A DNA stretch of 5,882 nucleotides from Desulfobacteraceae bacterium (GTDB lineage Bacteria > Desulfobacterota > Desulfobacteria > Desulfobacterales > Desulfosalsimonadaceae): positions 1-5,882 of the forward strand of contig JAABTZ010000218.1 in NCBI GenBank assembly GCA_011389605.1, written 5' to 3'. Each line of letters starts with the position of its first letter. Positions within the stretch are counted from its first letter, which is position 1. This document shows positions 1 to 5,882 of this stretch, one piece after another. The position numbers were made by a program, and so were the translations under genes. The notes beneath the pieces are model-generated. The model searched no databases. It saw nothing but the letters and a program-made list of their open reading frames with translations, and was not told where the DNA came from.

Positions 1-3000
1 CGCTGATGTTTGTTCTTCGCTTATGTGTGCTTCCAGGGAAAAGTTCCGGTTTATTTCATAATCGACTGCCAGGCTGCTTGTGGCCGCCTCCGAGAATCCC
101 TGACTGTAAGTGACAAAAACATTGGGCCGCAGGTATTTGCCCATGGATAGACCCCCCTGGGCAAGGTCTCCGTTGCCGGCACTTATATGCAGCAAATCCA
201 ATGGGAAAGACTTGCCCAGAATCTGCCGGATCTGGTCTGCGGCCAGCTGCCCGGTAAGACTCAGGGCCGCTTCTTCCGCCCTGAAAGATTCAGCTGTTGA
301 CAGGTCTGTCTTGGCCCGTCCGAAAAGCAGATATGATATAATGTCTACCTGATCCATTTCCGGCTCGCTGGAAAGAGAAAGCTCCAGGTTCCGGGCTGAA
401 CCTGAAAGGGAGATAATGATTGTAACTCCGTTTACCCGGGTTTCTGCATGAATTGAAACATCAGGATCGCTTTTTTCTGTCCCTGAAAAAACAATTTCTC
501 CGTTTCTTAGCTTGCAGATGCGATCCCTGAAAAAATAATTTCCCCTGAGCACATCCAGGGGCCCTGAAATGCGTACAGCAGCCCCTGATTGTTTTTCCAC
601 GCGCAGATTTCCAGCGATTTGCGCATTTATATCATCGCCTTTTATCCAAAGATTCTTATCAGAATAAATATGAATATCGGCGGCAAGCCAGTCAACCCAC
701 GGCCGAGAATCGCCGCGTTCGGGCAGGTGATATATTTCGGCTTGCTCTGCGGGCTCATGTATTACTTCAATTTCAGCAGGGCCCTGGCGTAAGACCCTTT
801 CCATGCTGATTTCCCCGTTTTCAATCCTGACATCCCCCCTGATTTCAGGCTCTGCAAGAGTTCCGGAAACAGTGAGATCAGGAGAAGCATTGAAGATCGC
901 GGCATCGCGGTAATTTATACCGATATCCCTGCCTGTTAACCGGATATTCATGGAGCCGGGAATGAAATGATCATGGGCAATTGTTCCCCGGACCGAAATG
1001 CTTTCTTTTCCCTGGCTGGCTGTTGTGAAATTCTTGATATAAAGCATGTCCGGTTCAAGCTGCAGGTCTGCGGTTATCCCCTCCCAGTTGAGTCCGTATG
1101 ACGGGGCTTGTATCAGGCCTTCTGAAAAATGGATGTCTGCTCTTATTTCAGGATGTTTAATGTCTCCGTCCAGGCGGGCCCTGGCATTTAAAATCCCCCT
1201 GGATAAAAATTGCCGGGCATCGGTAAAGTCTGATGCACAAATGGCAAAATCCTTTATTGCAAGTTGCCCATCCAGCCCGTCGGATTTGGGCAGAAAGACA
1301 AACGGGACAAGGCCAAAGCGGGCGGCAAGAGTTCCTGTGCCGGCAACGCTTCCGGCGTTATGGCTTAAGGCATTTGCCTGCCAGTTGATTTTTCCCGAAT
1401 CATATCTGCCTGCAAGTCGTGCGGATGAAAATCTTATATTTCCTATAGTTGGATCTGTTGCGGCAGCATCCAGGCTGATTTCGGGGTTTTTCAAAGTTCC
1501 GGCAAGATACAGATCCGCACTGGCAAGGCCGTGGATAAACGACAGTTTTGGAAAATATTGGTGCAGCTGCCGGAAGTCGATATTTTTGATATGAATTTCT
1601 GTTTGGACCTGGCCGTCACCGGCAAGATCAAGCCGGCCTGAGGCCTTTAAGCCGGCCTTCTGCCATGCCAGTTCAAGCTCCCGGATATGCAGGTGGCCAT
1701 TGTCAGTAAGCACTAACCGGACAGGGCCGGTGCTGTTTATAGCTGGCAGTTCTGCTGGTTTATAATAAAAGTCCTTGAGCTCCAGAGTCTTTTCAGGATT
1801 TGTGTATCCGGGCACACTGCCGGAGCAACCAAGGCTGTCTCCTGTATCAAGGACTGCGTTGATGTTCCAGTCTGCAGTTGACCCCTCTGCCCGGGCTCCG
1901 GCTGACAATTTATCTATTTTCAAACCCCTGTACACCAGATCCCTTGCCTTGGCATTGAAGGCAAACCTGTGCGTGGAAACACTGCCCTTCCATTTACCTT
2001 CCAGATCAGCCCGGTGGCATGTCCAGTTTTTTGCGCGCATTTTTTCGGCTTTAAAGGCAAACTGGATTTCCGGCTGCATAAGGTTTCCGTAAATACTGGC
2101 TTCCAGTGAAATACTGCCATGCTCTGGCCTGGTTTTAAGTATTGTAAAAAGCGGTTTTAACACGGCAGGTTCTGAAATATCTGCTGAAAGAAAAAGATTT
2201 AAATTTTTTTGAGACAATCCGATTTCACCCGATGTCTGCAACTGACCAGCTTTTGCCCGGACATGAAATGAGTGGATTTCAAGGCTGCCCTCCTTGCTGG
2301 TGACATGGAGCCCGGCGTCATAAATATCATGGCCGGTAACTTCTGAAGGCTTTGCCTCTATCCGCAGTTCGGTTTCTGAATCAAGGATTGAGCCCGAGGC
2401 AGGAATCCGGCCCCGGGCATTGATTTCCAGGTTGAGTTGTGAAGGCCAGGGTGTTTTTGGTGAGAGACCTGACAGGTCCAGGTTTCGGGTTTGGGCCTGG
2501 AATGAAAATGGTCTGGTTTCAGGTTTAAAAAAACGGCCAATGGTTCCTTCTGCTTTAATCTGTCCTGCCTGTGTGTCTGCGGTCAACTGACGGACGATAA
2601 GATCGCTGCCGTCCGTGGTTGCCATGATTTCGGCCTTTTGCGCAAAGATTCCCATTACATTCGATTCTTCAAGAAACAGGGTCATCTCGGATAAAGGATG
2701 CTTTGTTCGCAGGCCCTCGGCACGGATCTGAAAACGACCGGTTGCCCGGCCCCCTATCTCCTGCTGGGGAAATATTGGAAATGCTTCCGGATGAATTTGT
2801 TTAAAGCCAATGTCAGCGGAAAATCCCGTGGCTGATTTTCCTTTGTAGTTGGCCGTTGCCCGGCCTTCTATCAAAGACGATTCCCACTGCAGCCTGAATT
2901 TATGAACAAGATTGTCAAGGCGGCCCCGAACGGAGACATTGCCGGCAATATTAATTTCCGGGGTTACGGGAAGAAAAAACATTTCTCCCAGTTCATCAGC

Positions 3001-3849
3001 TGAAATCCGCTGCAGGTCGCCGGCCAGGCTGAAATTCACTCCTCCGGCAAAGTCGATATGACCGTTGGCATCCATTTGTGATTCTTGTGTTTTTACTCTG
3101 GTCTGATCAAAAATGAGCCTGTGGCGGCTAAGATCATATTCAATGCCCCCGGAAACTTTTTGGATAACAGCATGGGGCTGCACAATTCCAAAGGCAAGAT
3201 CCTGGATGCTGATGCGGATCTGCCGGCTGATGTTTAAACCGGCCTGACACTCCCCGTTAGTAAAGCGCAGAACCTGGCGCCTGTTAAACGCGTGCCAGGA
3301 AAGGGTGAGATTTGCATCTTTTATTATAACATCCCGGACTGACAGCTTAAAGCCGCCAGGCCTGTTTAATTCTTTTTGGCGCTCCTTTTTTCCACTCCCC
3401 TGGTGTGTAAAGGACCGGGGCAGCAGGGCAGCTGTATTCCAATTATTATATTCGTCTGCTGCCAGGTGCACTGACAGACCGGAAACCGTTAACCGATTGA
3501 CATGGAACCGGCCGGCAATGCGCGGAGGAAAGGGATATTCAACAATCGCCTCTTTGATTTCAAAAAGGGGCTTTAGGGGATCTTCTCCGTATATGGTCAC
3601 GTTGTGCAGAATCGCTTTTGTCAGCAGATTGCCGGAAATCTGACCCACGTCAATGCCCGCACTGGTGGATTGTTCCAGCGCCGCGGTGATTTTTGCCAGG
3701 GCCCAGGTTTTACCGGAATCAGTCTGAAGACATAAAAAAGCAGTGCCAAGTCCGGCTGCAAGCACAAGGCTGAAAACCAGTGCAAGGCGTATCAGTGTCT
3801 TTAGTATAAAATTGTTTTGGATTTTTGTTGCTGTTGTATTTTTTTTCAA
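1..3849 (-). CDS. tamB: TamB, translocation and assembly module inner-membrane subunit (3' end cut by window)
   Basis: TamB is an AsmA-like protein anchored in the inner membrane that spans the periplasm as a long hydrophobic beta groove and docks on TamA. The frame is open for 1283 codons with no stop; E. coli TamB is 1259 residues. The TTG start gives MKKNTTATK, then a hydrophobic anchor at about residues 19-41 (LIRLALVFSLVLAAG); no in-frame ATG or GTG lies between the upstream in-frame stop and this codon. The middle is beta-rich and repetitive, with P-E-I-type turns at residues 297, 593, 789, 900 and 1001. The C-terminal TamB/DUF490 domain (about residues 900-1283) is the strongest evidence: SGPLDVLRG, NGEIVFSG, SYLLFGR (1172-1178), GKYLRPNVFVTYSQGF and YEINRNFSLEAHISEEQTSA at the window edge. 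That last stretch normally lies about ten residues before the terminus, so the gene is nearly complete. It lies 16 bases after tamA, almost certainly cotranscribed. Family call sure; exact start likely. Confidence 0.95.
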   Translation of the reverse strand, partial: MKKNTTATKIQNNFILKTLIRLALVFSLVLAAGLGTAFLCLQTDSGKTWALAKITAALEQSTSAGIDVGQISGNLLTKAILHNVTIYGEDPLKPLFEIKEAIVEYPFPPRIAGRFHVNRLTVSGLSVHLAADEYNNWNTAALLPRSFTHQGSGKKERQKELNRPGGFKLSVRDVIIKDANLTLSWHAFNRRQVLRFTNGECQAGLNISRQIRISIQDLAFGIVQPHAVIQKVSGGIEYDLSRHRLIFDQTRVKTQESQMDANGHIDFAGGVNFSLAGDLQRISADELGEMFFLPVTPEINIAGNVSVRGRLDNLVHKFRLQWESSLIEGRATANYKGKSATGFSADIGFKQIHPEAFPIFPQQEIGGRATGRFQIRAEGLRTKHPLSEMTLFLEESNVMGIFAQKAEIMATTDGSDLIVRQLTADTQAGQIKAEGTIGRFFKPETRPFSFQAQTRNLDLSGLSPKTPWPSQLNLEINARGRIPASGSILDSETELRIEAKPSEVTGHDIYDAGLHVTSKEGSLEIHSFHVRAKAGQLQTSGEIGLSQKNLNLFLSADISEPAVLKPLFTILKTRPEHGSISLEASIYGNLMQPEIQFAFKAEKMRAKNWTCHRADLEGKWKGSVSTHRFAFNAKARDLVYRGLKIDKLSAGARAEGSTADWNINAVLDTGDSLGCSGSVPGYTNPEKTLELKDFYYKPAELPAINSTGPVRLVLTDNGHLHIRELELAWQKAGLKASGRLDLAGDGQVQTEIHIKNIDFRQLHQYFPKLSFIHGLASADLYLAGTLKNPEISLDAAATDPTIGNIRFSSARLAGRYDSGKINWQANALSHNAGSVAGTGTLAARFGLVPFVFLPKSDGLDGQLAIKDFAICASDFTDARQFLSRGILNARARLDGDIKHPEIRADIHFSEGLIQAPSYGLNWEGITADLQLEPDMLYIKNFTTASQGKESISVRGTIAHDHFIPGSMNIRLTGRDIGINYRDAAIFNASPDLTVSGTLAEPEIRGDVRIENGEISMERVLRQGPAEIEVIHEPAEQAEIYHLPERGDSRPWVDWLAADIHIYSDKNLWIKGDDINAQIAGNLRVEKQSGAAVRISGPLDVLRGNYFFRDRICKLRNGEIVFSGTEKSDPDVSIHAETRVNGVTIIISLSGSARNLELSLSSEPEMDQVDIISYLLFGRAKTDLSTAESFRAEEAALSLTGQLAADQIRQILGKSFPLDLLHISAGNGDLAQGGLSMGKYLRPNVFVTYSQGFSEAATSSLAVDYEINRNFSLEAHISEEQTSA

Positions 3850-3859
3850 GATTTCCGGA

Positions 3860-3863
3860 TCCT
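3860..3863 (-). promoter_or_regulatory. Ribosome binding site of tamB (AGGA)
   Basis: The gap between the tamA stop and the tamB start reads ACAGGATCCGGAAATC. AGGA ends ten bases before the TTG at 3849, slightly long; a second GGA at 3854-3856 sits four bases before it and may contribute. The site starts only two bases after the tamA stop codon, so ribosomes ending tamA can readily restart on tamB (translational coupling, inferred). Confidence 0.55.
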
Positions 3864-3865
3864 GT

Positions 3866-5812
3866 TTAAAATGCGTGCCCTATATTTATATGCAGACCCC
3901 ACGGGGAGGTGTCGGCAGATTCAGTTTCAATGAGGCTTCCTCTGGGAGGGTTTAGCTTGTAGCCCAGGTCTATCTGCACCGGGCCGATCACTGTGTTAAA
4001 CCGCGCCCCAATGCCGATAGTATAGCGCATCTGATTGATTTCCAGTGAAAAAGAATCGGCATTTAACATTCCCATATCAATAAAAGCCACGCCTGTCAGT
4101 TTTTTATAAACAGGAAACCGCATCTCCAGGTTGGAGCAAAAAGAGGTTTTGCCGCCAATTGCAATCAGCTGGTCCTGTTTGTCATAGATGTTTAACTGCT
4201 GATATTGGTAACCTCTTACGGTTTTGCTGCCTCCGAGAAACTGCTTCAGGAATATGGGGAGATGCTGCGTATCTTTTATCTCCTCAATGGCCTGAATCCG
4301 CACCCGGGCCGCAAGAATCACTTTGCCGTAAACAGGCATGTATGCCTTGGCTTCAATCTTGGGCTGGTAGTAATCTATTTCCGAACCAAGAGCAGAGCCT
4401 GCCGCTTCCATGGAAAGTTCAAAAACAGTGCCTTTGCGTGGATTTAGTTCATCGTCGACCTTAATTCGGTCAACTGCGAGCTTGACTGCCGAAATCAGGT
4501 AATCCGTGCCTTTTTCCCTGGACCATTCAGCCTCGGGAATGCTTTGGGCTATGCGGTCTGGCCTGTTGGTCATCAGGGAATAATAAGGGGTAACAGTCCA
4601 GTGCCCGGAGAGCCGGTGTTTTACAGATGCAGTAGCAAATCCTCTTTGCAGCCTGTAATATTGGTCATCCTGCCTTTCATAGCCTGATTTTATATGCAGG
4701 GTGTTTTTGCGGCCCCATAAGTAGGGCCACTGGTATTGTCCTTCGATATTTTCCAGAAGATCAGAGCGTTTGGCCAAAAGCGAGAAACGATCGGCATTGC
4801 CCGTCAGGTTCCGGTAGCGCCAGGCACCTTGCAGACGCAGGCCGTCTTCTGAGCCATATCCGGCTCCCAGTTCCACACTCTGGTTTTTGCGGGGCTTGAC
4901 CTCCACGTGAATATCGACTTCTTTGTCGTGGTTTTCCGGCTTTTGCGGTCTTATCACCGCACTTTGAAACGTGTTTAAATCAAAAAGGTTTCTGCGGCTT
5001 ACATCAATTTTGCCGGAATCATAGCGTTGTCCGGATTCAAAGACAAGTGCCCGCTCAAGGATTTTTTCATCGACAATACCTTTGTGGCCGGTGAAGTGAA
5101 TCCGGCCGAAGTCATATTTTTTTTTCGGATCAATTTTAAAGATAATCCGGGCCGTGTTAAGAAAGAGTTCAACACGGACCCGTCCCTGCACTGATGCAAA
5201 GGGATATCCCTGCCGGCCCAGAAGTTCCCTGATTTTTTCTTTGGCTTCCTCGTAGTCCGCAGTGTTAAAAACCTGTCCGTTTTTTAACCGGAGGTGTTTT
5301 GTAAACATGTCCGGGCAAACCTGGCTGCTGGAATCTGTAAACTCCCACTCTATATGATCGATGACAACCGGCGGCCCTTCAAGGACCTCAAATACCACCC
5401 ATACCCGGCAGGCCCTCTCATTGTTTTGCCGGGCCATTTCAGTGTCATCTTCTGCCTGGGGGGCGGCTTGCAAATAACAGCTGTCAGGCCGGGATTTGAC
5501 AATATGATATTGCGCCCGGGCCTTGTAATATCCGCGATCCCTGTAATATTGCCTGATGCGCAGCAAATCGTCTTCCAGGTCCTGGCGTGTGGCCGTTGGC
5601 TTTGCCCCAAAGAATCTCCAGGCCGGCCGGTCCCGGACCGCCAGGGTTTGGATAAGTTCTTTTTTGGAAAGGTTATTGATTCCAGTAAAGCTGACATGCT
5701 GGATTACCAGGGTTTGCCGGGTGTTTTCAGCCCTTGCCTGTGCCGGAATAACCTGTATTAAAGCCAGGATGATAAGGGTGGTAAAAGTGAGCCGGGTTAT
5801 TGACTGGGGCAA
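3866..5812 (-). CDS. tamA: TamA, Omp85-family outer-membrane protein with three POTRA domains
   Basis: TamA is the outer-membrane partner of TamB in the translocation and assembly module. The 648-residue product begins with a signal peptide (hydrophobic core about 10-22; likely cleavage after A28 in QARA-E). Three POTRA domains follow: about 35-148 (VSFTGINNLSKKEL, then YYRDRGYYKARA), 149-229 (LLGRQGYPFASV) and 232-307 (FGRIHFTGHKGI, then DVSRRNLFDLNTF). The barrel spans about 311-648, with LGAGYGSEDGLRLQG, a D-E-L-N-P-R-K-G strand at 454-461, the loop-6 motif GGSKTVRGY at 527-535, FIDMG at 577-581, and a terminal phenylalanine (GLHINIGHAF) as in beta signals. Three POTRAs, rather than the five of E. 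coli BamA, plus the adjacent tamB favour TamA. It is about 70 residues longer than E. coli TamA (577), partly through an insertion at about 108-134 holding C112 and C135; C166 and C559 are the other cysteines. Start is TTG; an in-frame TAA lies upstream at 5857-5855 with no ATG or GTG between. Confidence 0.95.
   Translation of the reverse strand: MPQSITRLTFTTLIILALIQVIPAQARAENTRQTLVIQHVSFTGINNLSKKELIQTLAVRDRPAWRFFGAKPTATRQDLEDDLLRIRQYYRDRGYYKARAQYHIVKSRPDSCYLQAAPQAEDDTEMARQNNERACRVWVVFEVLEGPPVVIDHIEWEFTDSSSQVCPDMFTKHLRLKNGQVFNTADYEEAKEKIRELLGRQGYPFASVQGRVRVELFLNTARIIFKIDPKKKYDFGRIHFTGHKGIVDEKILERALVFESGQRYDSGKIDVSRRNLFDLNTFQSAVIRPQKPENHDKEVDIHVEVKPRKNQSVELGAGYGSEDGLRLQGAWRYRNLTGNADRFSLLAKRSDLLENIEGQYQWPYLWGRKNTLHIKSGYERQDDQYYRLQRGFATASVKHRLSGHWTVTPYYSLMTNRPDRIAQSIPEAEWSREKGTDYLISAVKLAVDRIKVDDELNPRKGTVFELSMEAAGSALGSEIDYYQPKIEAKAYMPVYGKVILAARVRIQAIEEIKDTQHLPIFLKQFLGGSKTVRGYQYQQLNIYDKQDQLIAIGGKTSFCSNLEMRFPVYKKLTGVAFIDMGMLNADSFSLEINQMRYTIGIGARFNTVIGPVQIDLGYKLNPPRGSLIETESADTSPWGLHINIGHAF
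5086..5125 (-). other. A9 run plus GC stem-loop within tamA (possible slippage site)
   Basis: On the coding strand, codons 230-232 of tamA are AAA AAA AAA (5125-5117), which contains an A-AAA-AAA slippery heptamer in the right phase. After nine spacer bases comes GGCCGG (5107-5102), a ten-base loop, and CCGGCC (5091-5086), a perfect 6-bp all-GC stem. A -1 slip would read ATA TGA immediately after the run (stop at 5114-5112) and release a 233-residue product with the signal peptide and POTRA 1 and 2 only. The layout matches bacterial frameshift sites of the dnaX kind, but GGC, CGG and GCC codons are common here and the stem may be chance. Confidence 0.3.
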
Positions 5813-5817
5813 ATTTT

Positions 5818-5864
5818 TTAACTCCGGGACACAATCTGGCTCAGGGAAATTTCGTTAAAAGCTC
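5818..5864 (-). CDS. Possible 3' end of an upstream gene (14 codons plus stop)
   Basis: Upstream of tamA one frame reads AFNEISLSQIVSRS and ends in TAA at 5820-5818, five bases before the tamA TTG and overlapping its ribosome site. Such tight packing is typical of an operon, and the codons (GAA ATT TCC CTG AGC CAG ATT GTG) look like those used in tamA and tamB. A second frame gives only ELLTKFP before a TGA at 5843-5841 and is an alternative tail. The stretch is too short to identify a family and is cut by adapter sequence, so this is a weak call. Confidence 0.3.
5822..5825 (-). promoter_or_regulatory. Ribosome binding site of tamA (GGAG)
   Basis: The minus strand reads CCCGGAGTTAAAAAATTTG, which places GGAG nine bases before the TTG codon at 5812. 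It decides the start: there is no ATG or GTG in frame between the upstream stop and the signal peptide, and the codons after TTG encode a good signal sequence. The spacer is A-rich, which should keep the start region unpaired. Confidence 0.7.
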
Positions 5865-5882
5865 AGATCGGAAGAGCACACG
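5865..5882 (+). other. Illumina TruSeq adapter remnant at the contig end
   Basis: The last 18 bases, AGATCGGAAGAGCACACG, are identical to the start of the standard Illumina TruSeq read-1 adapter. This is a sequencing artefact, not part of the genome. Genomic sequence can be trusted only up to about 5864; the A at 5865 may come from A-tailing during library preparation. No annotation should be placed over this stretch. Confidence 0.97.

Noticed and set aside
20..35. GTGTGCTTCC near the left end resembles the reverse adapter sequence
   Set aside because: It lacks two bases of the adapter and the surrounding bases continue the TamB C-terminal frame without interruption, so it is genuine coding sequence.
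1046..1594. A 182-codon plus-strand open frame opposite tamB
   Set aside because: It lies wholly antisense to tamB, its product shows no recognisable domain, and the minus-strand frame explains the sequence fully. The same holds for the other plus-strand frames at 110-352, 589-792, 1775-2092 and 3305-3643.
1630..1658. Ten-base direct repeat AAGCCGGCCT at 1630-1639 and 1649-1658, with a short GGCC-TGA-GGCC hairpin
   Set aside because: It lies inside tamB where the protein reads KAGLKASGRL; GGC, GCC and CGG codons are frequent throughout, so two copies this close fit coding constraint and chance.
3730..3741. Cysteine at TamB residue 40 just after the hydrophobic segment, as in a lipoprotein
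   Set aside because: The preceding residues A-F-L do not fit a lipobox, which needs Leu-like at -3 and a small residue at -1; TamB proteins are held by an uncleaved N-terminal anchor.
3839..3846. Plus-strand run of eight T as a possible terminator
   Set aside because: No GC-rich stem precedes it and no plus-strand gene reads into it; on the coding strand it is the lysine codons after the tamB start.
5294..5761. A 155-codon plus-strand open frame opposite tamA
   Set aside because: It is antisense to the signal peptide and POTRA1-2 coding region, with no ribosome site or family resemblance noted; a shadow of tamA.
3866..5812. Assignment of the Omp85 gene as BamA instead of TamA
   Set aside because: Only three POTRA domains are present, the length is well below BamA, and tamB follows directly; the standard TAM arrangement fits better.

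Overview
This 5882-base window is almost entirely coding on the minus strand. It holds one conserved two-gene unit: tamA (outer-membrane Omp85 protein, positions 5812 to 3866) followed 16 bases later by tamB (inner-membrane-anchored, periplasm-spanning AsmA-like protein, position 3849 running off the left end at position 1). Together they encode the translocation and assembly module (TAM), which works at the cell envelope of Gram-negative bacteria in outer-membrane protein assembly and, for the AsmA-like family, probably phospholipid transport to the outer membrane.

Layout from right to left, in the direction of transcription: 5865-5882 is an exact match to the start of the Illumina TruSeq adapter and is not genomic. 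Positions 5818-5864 could be the last 14 codons of an upstream gene. A GGAG ribosome site precedes a TTG start at 5812 for tamA (648 residues). After the tamA stop at 3866 an AGGA site leads to a second TTG start at 3849 for tamB. I read the tamB frame codon by codon from 3849 to 1 and found no stop: 1283 codons. The last visible residues match the extreme C-terminal region of TamB proteins, so the gene is probably cut only about ten codons before its stop. There is no gene-free stretch longer than about 50 bases, and no RNA gene, mobile element or CRISPR array.

The organism is a diderm (outer-membrane) bacterium of roughly balanced base composition. The style of the two proteins (a tamA-tamB pair, a three-POTRA TamA longer than the E. 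coli one, a highly diverged TamB) suggests Desulfobacterota (former Deltaproteobacteria), but this is an impression and not proven by the window. The adapter tail and abrupt ends suggest a short contig from a draft or metagenome assembly.

I do not see a new system here. The points most worth a second look are a run of nine A inside tamA followed nine bases later by a perfect GC-only 6-bp inverted repeat (a frameshift-like layout in which a -1 slip would stop at once), a cysteine-bearing insertion in the first POTRA domain, TTG starts on both genes, and the adapter contamination.
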